Shown: piece by piece, positions 36,042 to 45,748 of the stretch
Numbering within the stretch: the first letter of the stretch is position 1
Layout: the number at the start of each line of letters is the position of its first letter
Origin: Paraglaciecola arctica
GTDB taxonomy: Bacteria > Pseudomonadota > Gammaproteobacteria > Enterobacterales > Alteromonadaceae
NCBI RefSeq assembly: GCF_018861065.1
Contig: NZ_JAHKQO010000006.1
Location: forward strand, 105,847-169,846
Reading direction: 5' to 3'
Length of the DNA: 64,000 nt
Made by a program: the position numbers and the translations under genes
Notes under the pieces: model-generated
The model's database searches: none
Told to the model about the DNA's origin: nothing
Seen by the model: the letters and a program-made list of their open reading frames with translations, nothing else

Positions 36042-37030
36042 TTGATGTTACCTGCTGCACCTGAAGTGCTAGTTTGTTCCGCCGAATAGCGTTTAAATTG
36101 TTCGCCCTCAAAAACTGAAATCACCTTATCGGCATAATCTGGATCAGTGGCATAGCCTGCTTTTTGCAATTCTGAAAAATACTCTTGCGGTGATTGAGTT
36201 TGTTTAACTGCCTCTTGGTATCTGCTATTTTGCTGCACAAAACTCACATAATCTTGCAGCGACTCGCCAAAGGAATCATACATTCTAAAAGGGGCTTTTT
36301 TGGTCGCTGCAACACCTTGTTCAAACTCGATAGTATCTACCATAGCGCGATCCCCCTGCCATCGACGGTCTGCCTTAATACCAAACAAATTATGTGAATT
36401 TTGTCCTGAGGTATTGTGGATCATATGTTTACCCCAACCTGTTTCAATCGCCGCTTGTGCCAACAAGGCTTTAGGATCGATACCCAATTGCTCAGCCGCT
36501 TGTTGTGCTGCGGGGTAAAGTTGCTCGATAAAGGATTGCGCATCCTCAAAAGCGGCGGTTTTAAATGATTGAAAGGTTTTAGGCGACGGTTCGCCCAGCA
36601 CTTCATTTTGGGCGTTTTGCGTGCTGATAATAGTGTTGCGATTAATACTCGAAAGATTGCCATCATTACGCAAAGCACCAGCGGGCATATAGCCGTTATC
36701 AGTGTTTCCTAGTTGCTGTACAATAATTTCGGCTAGACCGATACTGCCGTTGCTCGCCAAATCACTAGCGATTTGTGTATCGTGCATATCGCGGTAAAAT
36801 TTGACTTGTTCTGAGTTAAACGGGCTGTCTTTATCAGCCATTACATCCTGCGCCTTACGCATAGACTTAAGCATCATCTGCACAAAGATTGCTTCGAATT
36901 GTTTGGCGGCCTCATCTAAAGCATTACTGTCACCACTTTGAGCCGCACGGCGCAAATTATCCAAACCTTTAATATCATTGGCATTTCTAGATAATTCGAG
37001 GGGATCTTGCGTCGTCAGTGACTGATTCAT
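36038..37030 (-). CDS. flgJ: Flagellar rod assembly protein / peptidoglycan hydrolase FlgJ
   Basis: A 330-residue two-domain protein. The N-terminal rod-binding domain has AAKQFEAIFVQMMLKSMRKA and the C-terminal glucosaminidase-type domain has LLAQAAIETGWGKH with the catalytic-type glutamate, followed by NLFGIKADRRWQGD. It locally opens peptidoglycan for rod assembly in the periplasm. The two-domain form is typical of beta- and gammaproteobacteria. Confidence 0.94.
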   Translation of the reverse strand: MNQSLTTQDPLELSRNANDIKGLDNLRRAAQSGDSNALDEAAKQFEAIFVQMMLKSMRKAQDVMADKDSPFNSEQVKFYRDMHDTQIASDLASNGSIGLAEIIVQQLGNTDNGYMPAGALRNDGNLSSINRNTIISTQNAQNEVLGEPSPKTFQSFKTAAFEDAQSFIEQLYPAAQQAAEQLGIDPKALLAQAAIETGWGKHMIHNTSGQNSHNLFGIKADRRWQGDRAMVDTIEFEQGVAATKKAPFRMYDSFGESLQDYVSFVQQNSRYQEAVKQTQSPQEYFSELQKAGYATDPDYADKVISVFEGEQFKRYSAEQTSTSGAAGNIK

Positions 37031-37039
37031 TAGATATGC

Positions 37040-38152
37040 CTAAATCACAACGAGGTCGCCTTGTAAGGCTCCCGCTTCTCGTAACGCTTCTAATATTGCC
37101 ATCAAATCCCCAGGCGCTGCCCCCACTTCATTTACCGCTCTAACTAACTCATCCAGGGTCACCCCAGGATTAAAACTAAACATACGGGTGTCGTCTAAAT
37201 TCACGTCTACTATAGATTGCGTCGTAACCACAGTTTCCCCTTCTGCTAGTGCATTAGGTTGCGTAACAGTTTGGTTTTCTGCAATAGTGACAGTGAGTCC
37301 ACCGTGAGTAATCGCCGCCGGTAAAAGCCGCACATCTTGGCCTATTACTATTGTGCCTGTACGACTGTTAATCACCACTCTTGCCGAGGCCTTAGCCGGT
37401 ACAAATTCGAAGTTTTCTAAGGTAGCGAGAAACCCAACTCTTTGCCCTACATCTCTCGGAGCCGTAACCCGAACCGACGCAGCATCAATAGGAGTAGCAA
37501 CAATATAACCTTTGTCAGGATCGGCCCCTAACCTGCGGTTAATGGTATCAGCCAATATCTTAGCTGTCGTGAAATCGGGGTATTTCAAATTTAAAGTCAA
37601 AAAGTCATTTTCCATAAAACCACTGGCTACGGCGCGCTCCACTATGGCACCATTTGCGATTCGACCTACAGTAGGGGTATTAACCACGATTTTAGAACCG
37701 TCACCACCTTGCGCGCCAAAACCACTGACCACTAGACTACCTTGTGCTATCGCATACACTTTGCCGTCTAAACCTTTTAGAAAGGTTTGTACTAATGTGC
37801 CGCCTTGCAAACTAGCAGCCTCACCAATAGACGACACTGTAACGTCTATAGTCTGACCGGGCTTAATAAAGGGAGGGAGATCAGCATGAACCGCTACAGC
37901 GGCCACATTCTTAATTTTAGGTTTGACACTGCTATCTAAACTGATCCCAAAATTTGAAAGCATCGTTCGAAAACTTTGTTCAGTAAAAGGACTCTGCTCC
38001 CCTGTACCCGGCAAGCCCACCACTAAGCCATAACCCACCAGCTGGTTACTTCTGACGCCTTGTACAGATGCCAAATCTTTGATTCTTTGCGCAAAAGTAA
38101 CGGGCGACAGCATTAAACTGGTCACTATCACTAGGGATATAATTGACCTCAT
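37040..38152 (-). CDS. flgI: Flagellar P-ring protein FlgI
   Basis: A 370-residue protein starting [21 protein letters not shown], a signal peptide ending in an AxA-like site before [30 protein letters not shown]. The ATG at 38152 has GGAG six bases upstream and is preferred over an in-frame ATG at 38200 that would overlap flgH. The C-terminal [26 protein letters not shown] is fully typical. It builds the periplasmic P-ring of the basal body. Confidence 0.95.
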   Translation of the reverse strand: MRSIISLVIVTSLMLSPVTFAQRIKDLASVQGVRSNQLVGYGLVVGLPGTGEQSPFTEQSFRTMLSNFGISLDSSVKPKIKNVAAVAVHADLPPFIKPGQTIDVTVSSIGEAASLQGGTLVQTFLKGLDGKVYAIAQGSLVVSGFGAQGGDGSKIVVNTPTVGRIANGAIVERAVASGFMENDFLTLNLKYPDFTTAKILADTINRRLGADPDKGYIVATPIDAASVRVTAPRDVGQRVGFLATLENFEFVPAKASARVVINSRTGTIVIGQDVRLLPAAITHGGLTVTIAENQTVTQPNALAEGETVVTTQSIVDVNLDDTRMFSFNPGVTLDELVRAVNEVGAAPGDLMAILEALREAGALQGDLVVI

Positions 38153-38165
38153 GTATTTCTCCACG

Positions 38166-38867
38166 TTAAAACGGCCAATACTCAGATGAGAAAAAGCCAC
38201 TTAGCCAGCCTTCTTTTTGGGCGGTATCAAAACTACCGGTACCACTATATTGAATTCGAGCGTTAGCTATTTTGGTTGATTCAATCTCATTGGTTGGACT
38301 CACATCGGCCGGACGAACCACACCTGTTAAACGGATATATTCGTCGCCACTGTTCAAGGTCAACCATTTTTCTCCTCTAACCAACAAGTTCTGATTTGCC
38401 ATCACCTGAACCACTGTCACAGAAATACTGCCAGATAAATTGTTACTTTGATTGGCAGTTGCATCACCTTCAAAATCATTAGTCGAATCAAGACCTAATT
38501 GGATGGACTCGTTGCCAATATTGAGAGCATTTCCTCCCAATCCTATTATTGGACTCACCTCAACCCCAGTCGCTTTTGAGGTACTGGTGCCTGCAGATTT
38601 AGTGGCTTGAGTATTTTCTTCTAGGTTAACCGTTATGATGTCACCTACTCGTCTTGCCTTAACATCAGCAAACAAGTTATTGGCCATATCAGCTTGAAAA
38701 ATGGCGCCATCGTCGTTTACTTTTTGCTGTGGAATATCCGGCATAATTGGCGCATAAAAAGGATCATTAGGAAGAGGGTCTCGGTTAGCAGTAGACTGAC
38801 AACCACTTAACACTAGTAAACCTAAACATAGAATTAACAAGTTGAGTATCTTCAATTGAATCATCAT
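38166..38867 (-). CDS. flgH: Flagellar L-ring lipoprotein FlgH
   Basis: A 233-residue lipoprotein with lipobox LVLSGC, the cysteine being residue 23. Conserved FlgH segments include [28 protein letters not shown] and [26 protein letters not shown]. It forms the outer-membrane L-ring and lies 12 bp after flgG. Confidence 0.95.
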   Translation of the reverse strand: MMIQLKILNLLILCLGLLVLSGCQSTANRDPLPNDPFYAPIMPDIPQQKVNDDGAIFQADMANNLFADVKARRVGDIITVNLEENTQATKSAGTSTSKATGVEVSPIIGLGGNALNIGNESIQLGLDSTNDFEGDATANQSNNLSGSISVTVVQVMANQNLLVRGEKWLTLNSGDEYIRLTGVVRPADVSPTNEIESTKIANARIQYSGTGSFDTAQKEGWLSGFFSSEYWPF

Positions 38868-38880
38868 AGTTGCTCTCTCA

Positions 38881-39669
38881 TTAAAGCTGCTGAATAACCT
38901 GACCTAACATTGAGTCAACGGCCGAAATAACTTTCGAGTTCATCTCATATAAACGCTGACTTTCAATCAAGTTGACCAGTTCCTCGGTTACATTCACATT
39001 AGATGTTTCGAGCGCACCTTGTACTATGGTGCCGATACCTTCTAGTCCAGGCACCCCTTCAATAGGTGCACCACTGACAGCGGTTTCAACATACAAATTT
39101 TGCCCTGCTGGCTGCAAACCAGTGGGATTGATAAAATCGGAAAGGTTAATTTGCCCAAGAACTTGAGGATCCGCTTGCCCTCTAACTGTGGCTGATACTT
39201 CACCGTCTTGAGAAATAGTTAATTGTTGTGCGTCTTCAGGCACAGTGATGGTAGGTTGTAATAAAAACCCAGCCCCTGGTGTCACAATTTGCCCTTGGTC
39301 ATTTAAGGTGAATTGACCGTTTCTAGTGTACGCAGCACTGCCGTCTGGTTGTAAAATTTCAAAAAAACCTTTGCCTTGAACCATCATGTCCAAAGAGTTT
39401 TCGGTTGTGAGCATATTGCCCTGAGTGTGCGCTTTTTGTGTCGCAACCACTTTACTACCGGCACCTAACATCAAGCCAGAAGGCAACTCGGTGTCAGCTG
39501 AGGAACGACCTCCCGGTTGATTGATATTTTGATAGAGCAAATCTTCAAAAATAGCTCGGTCTTTTTTGAATCCTACTGTACTAGCATTTGCCAAGTTATT
39601 GGAAATAACGGATACGTCAGTTTGAGCGGCGTCTAAGCCTGTTTTACTTATCCACAATGCAGGATGCAT
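38881..39669 (-). CDS. flgG: Flagellar distal rod protein FlgG
   Basis: A 262-residue protein with MHPALWISKTGLDAAQTDVSVISNNLANASTVGFKKDRAIFEDLLYQ, including the rod-specific motif, and the C-terminal VNVTEELVNLIESQRLYEMNSKVISA. It forms the distal rod. It follows flgF after 85 bp. Confidence 0.95.
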   Translation of the reverse strand: MHPALWISKTGLDAAQTDVSVISNNLANASTVGFKKDRAIFEDLLYQNINQPGGRSSADTELPSGLMLGAGSKVVATQKAHTQGNMLTTENSLDMMVQGKGFFEILQPDGSAAYTRNGQFTLNDQGQIVTPGAGFLLQPTITVPEDAQQLTISQDGEVSATVRGQADPQVLGQINLSDFINPTGLQPAGQNLYVETAVSGAPIEGVPGLEGIGTIVQGALETSNVNVTEELVNLIESQRLYEMNSKVISAVDSMLGQVIQQL

Positions 39670-39754
39670 AAATTGTCTCCTAAAAATTCGTTTGTTAGCC
39701 TATTTCGCCAACAGCCTTGATATTCGAACCCGCAAAATTTGCCTAAGAGTAGTC

Positions 39755-40498
39755 TTAGATAATGCGTAACAACGCATTGCCACGGGTATCAATTTCTTGA
39801 GCTTGTTTCATCATCTTGACTTGCATTTCATAATGACGTTGTAAATTGATCATATTGACCATTTCTTCCACCGGATTAACATTGCTGCCCTCAAGTACAC
39901 CGGTGCGAACGTTAACCACTAAATCTTCTTGAGCTTGTTCTCCGCTTTTCAAGCGAAATAAACCGTCAGTCCCGCGCTCCATATCACGAACGTTTGGATT
40001 AACCAGCTTAAGTCTGCCCACTTCTTCCAACACAGTTTCGGGTGCGCCTTGAGGCCTAACTGAAAGCGTACCGTCGTTGGCTATATTGATATTCGATAAA
40101 GGAATAGGTAGAAATACCGGACCAAAATCCCCAACCACCGTATTACCGTGAGAATCTTTGAGCTCGCCGTTAGGACCTAACTCAAAACTTCCGTTACGGC
40201 TGTATGCTTCATTGCCTTGTGCATCTTGTACCGTAAACCAACCATCACCTTGTATCGCCAAGTCTAACTCTCGGCCAGTTTGGATCTGCGGACCACCTTC
40301 AAAATTATTAACGGCATTTTCTGTCATAGAAAACACCCGGGTAGGCAAACCTTCGCCGAAAGCGGGCATAGCTCGCGCTTGTTCAAGCTGTGCTCTAAAC
40401 CCTGTGGTTTGCGCATTAGCTAGGTTATTGGCCCGCACTGAAGCACCGAGTAAGTCTTGCTTGGCGCCACTAGTGGCGATGTAAAGTAGTTTATCCAT
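39755..40498 (-). CDS. flgF: Flagellar proximal rod protein FlgF
   Basis: A 247-residue protein starting MDKLLYIATSGAKQDLLGASVRANNLANAQTTGFRAQLEQ and ending with NPVEEMVNMINLQRHYEMQVKMMKQAQEIDTRGNALLRII, both classic FlgF blocks. A sigma-54 promoter lies 40-55 bp upstream, making it the first gene of a flgFGHIJKL transcript. Confidence 0.95.
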   Translation of the reverse strand: MDKLLYIATSGAKQDLLGASVRANNLANAQTTGFRAQLEQARAMPAFGEGLPTRVFSMTENAVNNFEGGPQIQTGRELDLAIQGDGWFTVQDAQGNEAYSRNGSFELGPNGELKDSHGNTVVGDFGPVFLPIPLSNINIANDGTLSVRPQGAPETVLEEVGRLKLVNPNVRDMERGTDGLFRLKSGEQAQEDLVVNVRTGVLEGSNVNPVEEMVNMINLQRHYEMQVKMMKQAQEIDTRGNALLRII

Positions 40499-40537
40499 GA
40501 CAGAAAATTGACTTTGTTGGATCTTAACTAGAATAAC

Positions 40538-40553
40538 TGCAAGTAAGATGCCA
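40538..40553 (-). promoter_or_regulatory. Sigma-54 promoter for flgF-L
   Basis: On the minus strand, TGGCAT-N5-TTGCA, with the -24 GG and -12 GC spaced by 10 bases. It lies between the flgE terminator and the flgF start at 40498, which makes the assignment convincing. Confidence 0.82.
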
Positions 40554-40586
40554 TCTAGATAAGAAAAAGGTATTCTGGGTAGATAT

Positions 40587-40610
40587 AAAAAAGGCTGCTC
40601 GAAAGCAGCC
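40587..40610 (-). terminator. Rho-independent terminator after flgE
   Basis: On the minus strand GGCTGCT-TTCG-AGCAGCC is followed by TTTTTTA. The TTCG tetraloop and T-run make it a strong terminator. It lies 29 bases after the flgE stop and separates flgBCDE from flgFGHIJKL. Confidence 0.9.
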
Positions 40611-40638
40611 TAATAAAGCTATAAATATCAGTTAGTTA

Positions 40639-42033
40639 TTAACGAATATTAAGGACTGTTTGATTAAGTTGGTTATTCACTTCCAACGCTCTTGAGTTAG
40701 CTTGGAAGTTTCGCTGAGCAATGATCATATCGATAAGTTCAGTGGTTAAGTTTACGTTCGCTTGCTCTAAAGCTGATGAATTAATCTCACCAAATGTACC
40801 TGTAGTCGCCTCACCTGCAAGTGCTTCACCTGATAAAATACTTTCTTGCCACTGAGTACCACTTTGTTGGGTTAACCCTTGATCGTTAGCAAAACGAATC
40901 AGCGCCACTCGTACTATGGGCTCTGAAGTACCGTTAGAGTATGTGGCACGTACTAAGCCATCAGGACCAATTTCAATACCCGTTAATCTGCCTACCGGTA
41001 AACCATCTTGCTCTAGAGAGGTCACCTCAAAAGCAGAAGCAAACTGAGTGGGTTCGTTAGCCGTAGCATTCGCCGAGTCTAAGGTAAAGTTAGTAGTAAT
41101 GGTTTGAGTGGGATCTGAACCATTTGCAAATATAGTTGCACCTATAGGTACAGATTGCAGATCACCGGTTAAGATCGAAGTACCATCAGCATTTTGAGTG
41201 GCTTGAAAATCACCACCATTACTAAAGATCATGCGATACCCCGACACACCACTACCTGCGCCCAAAGATGTCTCACCAACAACGTTTGGTCCTGTACCAC
41301 CTGCGGCGCCTACACCTGGTGTATCCCCTTCAGTATCTAACGGATAATCATCTAAATAAGTTACCCCTACCCATTCATTACCAGTTGCTGACGCATCTTT
41401 CATAAAATAGTAAGTCATGACATGACTATCACCTAAGGTATCAAATACTGTTACCGAGGTAGCAGCGTTGTAGGTAAGAGGATCGTCAGGATTAAACAAG
41501 TCCAAATCAACCGGATCAGCACCGGCTGGTAAATTCATTTTTAGTGCCACTTCAGTAGTTTCTTGAGGTGCACCTGATGAATCAGGAATACGCACTGGCA
41601 CTGTAGTACTTAAAGCAACAGATGAAGAGCTGCCGTCAGCATTGACCGGAAAACCTAACAAATTGTCACCGGCAGAGTTCACCACAAAGTTATCAGAATC
41701 CAACTTAAATTGACCAGCTCGAGTGAATGAAAAATCCCTTGAGTCAATTTCAGGAATAGTGCCGAAAAAACCATTACCAGTTATCGCTAAATCCAAAGCG
41801 TTGTTTGTAAACTGCAAACTACCCTGAGAAAATTGTTGTGCCACTTCTTGAGTGAGTACACCATCACCCACTTTAGTTTTGCCGCCGGCTAACAAAGATT
41901 GGGCGTATACGTCACCAAACTCTGCTCGCGACTCTTTAAAGCCGACTGTGTTAACGTTAGCGATGTTATTCGCTGTTGTATCTAAGTCTTTTTGTGCCGC
42001 CGATACGCCACTTAATGCTATGTTAAAAGACAT
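40639..42033 (-). CDS. flgE: Flagellar hook protein FlgE
   Basis: A 464-residue protein beginning MSFNIALSGVSAAQKDLDTTANNIANVNTVGFKESRAEFGDVYAQ and ending ALEQANVNLTTELIDMIIAQRNFQANSRALEVNNQLNQTVLNIR. Both ends are diagnostic. The centre holds a glycine- and threonine-rich hook domain. It is the last gene of the flgBCDE unit, directly before a strong terminator. Confidence 0.95.
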   Translation of the reverse strand: MSFNIALSGVSAAQKDLDTTANNIANVNTVGFKESRAEFGDVYAQSLLAGGKTKVGDGVLTQEVAQQFSQGSLQFTNNALDLAITGNGFFGTIPEIDSRDFSFTRAGQFKLDSDNFVVNSAGDNLLGFPVNADGSSSSVALSTTVPVRIPDSSGAPQETTEVALKMNLPAGADPVDLDLFNPDDPLTYNAATSVTVFDTLGDSHVMTYYFMKDASATGNEWVGVTYLDDYPLDTEGDTPGVGAAGGTGPNVVGETSLGAGSGVSGYRMIFSNGGDFQATQNADGTSILTGDLQSVPIGATIFANGSDPTQTITTNFTLDSANATANEPTQFASAFEVTSLEQDGLPVGRLTGIEIGPDGLVRATYSNGTSEPIVRVALIRFANDQGLTQQSGTQWQESILSGEALAGEATTGTFGEINSSALEQANVNLTTELIDMIIAQRNFQANSRALEVNNQLNQTVLNIR

Positions 42034-42048
42034 ATTTAATTTCTCCTG

Positions 42049-42732
42049 TTAACCGCCGATTTGAATAACATCATCAAGTGTGACACTGACTTCGCCATCC
42101 AAGTTTAGAATGATACCTTGACTACTTGCAGCCAGACTGACGCTGTCTACATGCCTATTGATTGCTGTGGGAAGTACCACTGATTCACCGTCTACATCAC
42201 CTTGTGCTCGCACTACATAATTGCCAACTGGCAATGGGTTGCCACTTGAATCGGTTCCGTCCCAATTAAACTCAACATTGCCGGCTGCTTGCGTACCAAC
42301 GTTAATGGTTTTAACCACTTCACCTATTTCATTTTCAATAGTGATTTCTAAGTCTCGTACACTTTGCTCCGCAATCACCACACCAGATACACCTTGCCCT
42401 TCGGACGATACATAACCAATATCACCTTGAAGCAATACCTGTTGTCCAATCAAACTAGAAGCCTGTAGTGCTTGGTTTGAGGTCATTGAAGTAGCAAAGT
42501 CACCAAACTGAGTATTGAGTTGCTGAATACCGTCAGCCATAGTAAAGCTGGTCATTTGGGCAACCATTTGATCGTTGTCTACTGGTTTTGTTGGATCTTG
42601 ATTGGCTAGCTGTTCGGTCAATAACGAAAAGAAATCTTCTTGCGAAAGGGTCTGATTACTATTATCCGCGACTTCAGTAGTTTCAGGTTGCCAATAGAGT
42701 GAGCTATTTAACCCATTATTCACTGTATCCAC
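42049..42732 (-). CDS. flgD: Flagellar hook assembly scaffold FlgD
   Basis: About 227 residues. I place the start at GTG 42732 (encoding VDTVNNGLNSSLYW) since AGGAG lies seven bases upstream; an ATG at 42762 has no such site. LSQEDFFSLLTEQLANQDPTKPVDNDQMVAQMTSFTMADGIQQLNTQF is the conserved FlgD N-terminal block, and the FlgD-Ig-like part has FNWDGTDSSGNPLPVGNYVVRA. It caps the growing hook. Confidence 0.94.
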   Translation of the reverse strand: MDTVNNGLNSSLYWQPETTEVADNSNQTLSQEDFFSLLTEQLANQDPTKPVDNDQMVAQMTSFTMADGIQQLNTQFGDFATSMTSNQALQASSLIGQQVLLQGDIGYVSSEGQGVSGVVIAEQSVRDLEITIENEIGEVVKTINVGTQAAGNVEFNWDGTDSSGNPLPVGNYVVRAQGDVDGESVVLPTAINRHVDSVSLAASSQGIILNLDGEVSVTLDDVIQIGG

Positions 42733-42780
42733 GATTTTTCTCCTGACGTTTGCATGCTGCAAAGTAATATAGAGTTCATG

Positions 42781-43203
42781 TTATGACCCCTGACCAAGTC
42801 TTAATACGTTGCGGAAAATCCGTTTGGTTGTATCAGCAACTTGAACATTTGTCTCATAGGCTTTTGAAGCAGACATCATGTCGGCCATTTCCTCAACCAC
42901 ATTGACATTAGGTTTGTAGATATAGCCGTTTTCGTCAGACATAGGGTGACCTGGGCTATATTCAATTTGTAACGGTTTTGAACTTTCAACTACGCCCAAA
43001 ACCTGAACTCTCGAACCAGGATTACTTTGCCCCGAGGCATGGTCTAGCTCTGCTGCAAATACTGCATGGCGTGCTTTATAGGTCTGGTCGTAACTGCTAC
43101 TGACGCTGTTGGCATTGGCTACGTTACTAGCGGTAGTGTTCAAACGTACACTTTGTGCACTCATACCTGTACTAGCAATGTCCATTACGTTAAACAAACT
43201 CAT
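42781..43203 (-). CDS. flgC: Flagellar proximal rod protein FlgC
   Basis: A 140-residue protein with MSLFNVMDIASTGMSAQSVRLNTTASNVANANS and the C-terminal VNVVEEMADMMSASKAYETNVQVADTTKRI. Start and flgB stop overlap by one base (TAATG), indicating coupled translation. It is part of the rod. Confidence 0.95.
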   Translation of the reverse strand: MSLFNVMDIASTGMSAQSVRLNTTASNVANANSVSSSYDQTYKARHAVFAAELDHASGQSNPGSRVQVLGVVESSKPLQIEYSPGHPMSDENGYIYKPNVNVVEEMADMMSASKAYETNVQVADTTKRIFRNVLRLGQGS

Positions 43204-43604
43204 TATTGCTGACCTCCACTTAGGGCCTTTTTCATACTTTTAATTTTGCCGTTGAGGAATTCCATGCCCGCTTGATAACGCAATCCGTTATCTAAAAATG
43301 TGTTTCTTTCAACTTGTACGTCGACAGTGTTGCCATCGCCGGTATCGGGTTGAGTTGAAACGCGGAATTGCAGATCACCAGTACCAAAGGATGTACCTTT
43401 TATGTGATTCTCATTGGTCCGAGTTAGCGTGTGGCCCCTAGATTGCTGGGCACTTTTCATCGCCTTTTGAAAGTCGATGTCTCTCGCTTTGTAGCCAGGG
43501 GTATTAGCATTGGCTAGATTTCCCGCTAGTACTTCCATACGATCGGTACGGATTTGTAGTGCCTGATGATGAAAACCCATCAATTTGTCTAGGTTAATGG
43601 CCAT
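43203..43604 (-). CDS. flgB: Flagellar proximal rod protein FlgB
   Basis: A 133-residue protein with LDKLMGFHHQALQIRTDRMEVLAGNLANANTPGYKARDIDF, the standard FlgB N terminus, and a C-terminal NTFLDNGLRYQAGMEFLNGKIKSMKKAL. First gene of the flgBCDE operon; an AGGAGAAATAC ribosome-binding region precedes the ATG and a sigma-54 promoter lies just upstream. Confidence 0.95.
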   Translation of the reverse strand: MAINLDKLMGFHHQALQIRTDRMEVLAGNLANANTPGYKARDIDFQKAMKSAQQSRGHTLTRTNENHIKGTSFGTGDLQFRVSTQPDTGDGNTVDVQVERNTFLDNGLRYQAGMEFLNGKIKSMKKALSGGQQ

Positions 43605-43631
43605 GTATTTCTCCTCTATTGAACGAAATAG

Positions 43632-43647
43632 AGCAAAGGCTGTGCCA
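43632..43647 (-). promoter_or_regulatory. Sigma-54 promoter for flgBCDE
   Basis: On the minus strand, TGGCAC-N5-TTGCT, a perfect match to the -24/-12 consensus, 28 bases before the flgB start. It implies control by a flagellar sigma-54 activator (FlrC/FleR type) encoded elsewhere. Confidence 0.92.
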
Positions 43648-43688
43648 CTAGATAAAATTAATAATAAAAATCTGACTAAGGTAAGGTT

Positions 43689-44522
43689 TTATATAGGTTT
43701 TTTAACGTAATATAGGCCTGGACTACATCTCACCATATTAAATTTATCGGTTAAACCTGAGAGAGATTCAGAGGCGCCGAGGAATAATATGCCGTCGTCT
43801 TGCAGGCAGGCGGCAATCTTTTGCAGTATTTGTTTTTTCACATCAGCAGAAAAGTAAATCAGTACATTGCGGCAAAAAATGATGTCAAACTTTCCTAGAG
43901 AAGAATAACTGTCTAACAAGTTGAAAGACTTAAACTGAGTTAAGTCTGTAATCGAAGGTTTCAATTTCAACTTATTGTTATCTGCGGGGTCAAAAAAGTC
44001 GGTTTTAAACTTTGCAGGTAATCCACGAGAAATCGCCAATGGGTCGTATTCGGCGGTTCGACATCGTTGTAACATCTCTTCAGAAATATCAGTCCCGATA
44101 ATTTCAATACCGGAGCGAAAACTATTAGCACGGTTTTTCTTATAATTTAAGATTGTCATGGCAATGGAATACGCTTCTTGGCCTGACGAACAAGCGGCAC
44201 TCCACACTCTTAGCTTTCTATTTTGAGAAGAGAATAAACTCAGTAGAGGATTTTCAAGCAATTTAAACGGGTATTCATCACGAAACCACAAGGTCTCGTT
44301 AGTTGTCATGGCTTCAATCGCGGCGGTTTGATGCTGGCGATTGCCTTTTAGCACCGAATCAATCAAGGCATTGATAGTGCTACAGCCAAATTGCTTCAGT
44401 AAAGGTGTCAATCTACTGCGCACTAAATATTGTTTGTTCTCGCCTAAAACAATACCGCATGCTCGTTCCAAGAAATCACTAAAAGAAATATAATGCTGCT
44501 GATCAAACTCTATGTCACTCAC
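43689..44522 (-). CDS. cheR: Chemotaxis protein methyltransferase CheR
   Basis: A 277-residue protein. The N-terminal helical domain is followed by the SAM-binding region with AACSSGQEAYSIAM at about residue 110, EIIGTDISEEML and FDIIFCRNVLIYF. It methylates glutamates on chemoreceptors. It lies between cheV and flgB on the same strand, the arrangement found in Vibrio and relatives. Confidence 0.94.
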   Translation of the reverse strand: MSDIEFDQQHYISFSDFLERACGIVLGENKQYLVRSRLTPLLKQFGCSTINALIDSVLKGNRQHQTAAIEAMTTNETLWFRDEYPFKLLENPLLSLFSSQNRKLRVWSAACSSGQEAYSIAMTILNYKKNRANSFRSGIEIIGTDISEEMLQRCRTAEYDPLAISRGLPAKFKTDFFDPADNNKLKLKPSITDLTQFKSFNLLDSYSSLGKFDIIFCRNVLIYFSADVKKQILQKIAACLQDDGILFLGASESLSGLTDKFNMVRCSPGLYYVKKPI

Positions 44523-44601
44523 TCAAAACTCTCTAACAGCATAAATTTAAATTCACTACATCCCTTGCAACTAATTCTATTCACAACTTGCGTAATATCT
44601 A

Positions 44602-45525
44602 CTAGTCGTTTCCAAACCATTTTTTAACTGAGGTGGCCAGCTCATCGGGGTGAAACTTAGCAATAAAGTCATCCGCTCCAACTTTCTCAACCATTGCCTG
44701 ATTAAACACACCACTGAGAGAAGTATGTAAAATAACATGCAAATTTTTTAACTCGGGAGTATTTCGAATTTCAGCTGTAAGTGTATAACCATCCATTTCT
44801 GGCATTTCAATATCCGATATCAGCACCCCGACCCTGTCGGTTACTTCACCCGTTTCAGCAGCAATTTCTTTTAGCCTTTGTAATGCTTCTAAACCATTTT
44901 TTGCCAATTCAATATTTAAGTCCAGCGCCGATAGCGCTTTCTTAATTTGGTTTCGAGCCACAGAGGAATCGTCAGCAATAAAGATGATCTTTTCTTGCTT
45001 ATTTTCGACCTGTAAATTACTGGCTAAATCATCGCTTAGATCAGTATTAACAGGTGAAATTTCATTGAGAATTTTTTCAACATCTAAAATCTCGATGAGC
45101 TCGTCTTCCATTTGCGTAACAGCGGTTAAATAACTGGCTCGGCCACTGCCCTTTGGTGGAGGCATAATAGACTGCCAATTAGTATTGATGATGCGCTCAA
45201 CTGACCCCACCAAGAACCCTTGAACCGAACTATTGTACTCAGCGATAATAATGAAGGCAGTGCTTAAGTCTTCAATTTTTCTACCACCCGTTGCCAAACT
45301 CATGTCAATCACAGAAATAGTCTGACCACGAATATGCGCAATACCTCTTACCAACTTATTTAGTTTAGGCATCGAAGTTAACGGTGGGCACTGCAATACT
45401 TCACGCACTTTAAACACGTTTATACCAAAACGTTGTCTTGAATTAAGTTTAAACAACAATAACTCTAATCTGTTTTCACCAACCAACTGCGTACGTTGAT
45501 TAACTGAGTTCATAATTTCAGACAT
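44602..45525 (-). CDS. cheV: Chemotaxis coupling protein CheV
   Basis: About 307 residues with a CheW-like domain (LLLFKLNSRQRFGINVFKVREVLQ) followed by a receiver domain (IFIADDSSVARNQIKKAL, with the phosphorylatable aspartate in LISDIEMPEMDG). The start MSEIMNSVNQRTQLVG at 45525 has GGAG upstream and matches the family; an in-frame ATG at 45642 would add 39 atypical residues. It couples receptors to CheA and provides phosphorylation-dependent adaptation. Confidence 0.93.
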   Translation of the reverse strand: MSEIMNSVNQRTQLVGENRLELLLFKLNSRQRFGINVFKVREVLQCPPLTSMPKLNKLVRGIAHIRGQTISVIDMSLATGGRKIEDLSTAFIIIAEYNSSVQGFLVGSVERIINTNWQSIMPPPKGSGRASYLTAVTQMEDELIEILDVEKILNEISPVNTDLSDDLASNLQVENKQEKIIFIADDSSVARNQIKKALSALDLNIELAKNGLEALQRLKEIAAETGEVTDRVGVLISDIEMPEMDGYTLTAEIRNTPELKNLHVILHTSLSGVFNQAMVEKVGADDFIAKFHPDELATSVKKWFGND

Positions 45526-45748
45526 GTATAACTCCAATACGAAATAAAAGCGGCGTAACTTTTGCTTACTATGGTTTAAGTACGAATACGATGTAGTTAA
45601 ATTGCGCAAAACCGCAACTAATTGACTATTAACGTCACTCATTAACTGAGCTTAGCAATAGTAACCGAAAGATTGTCTATTCGAGCGTCTAAATTTTGAC
45701 GCCTTTGCTTTCGTTAATATGCCCTTAGCATAGACAACTTAACAACAA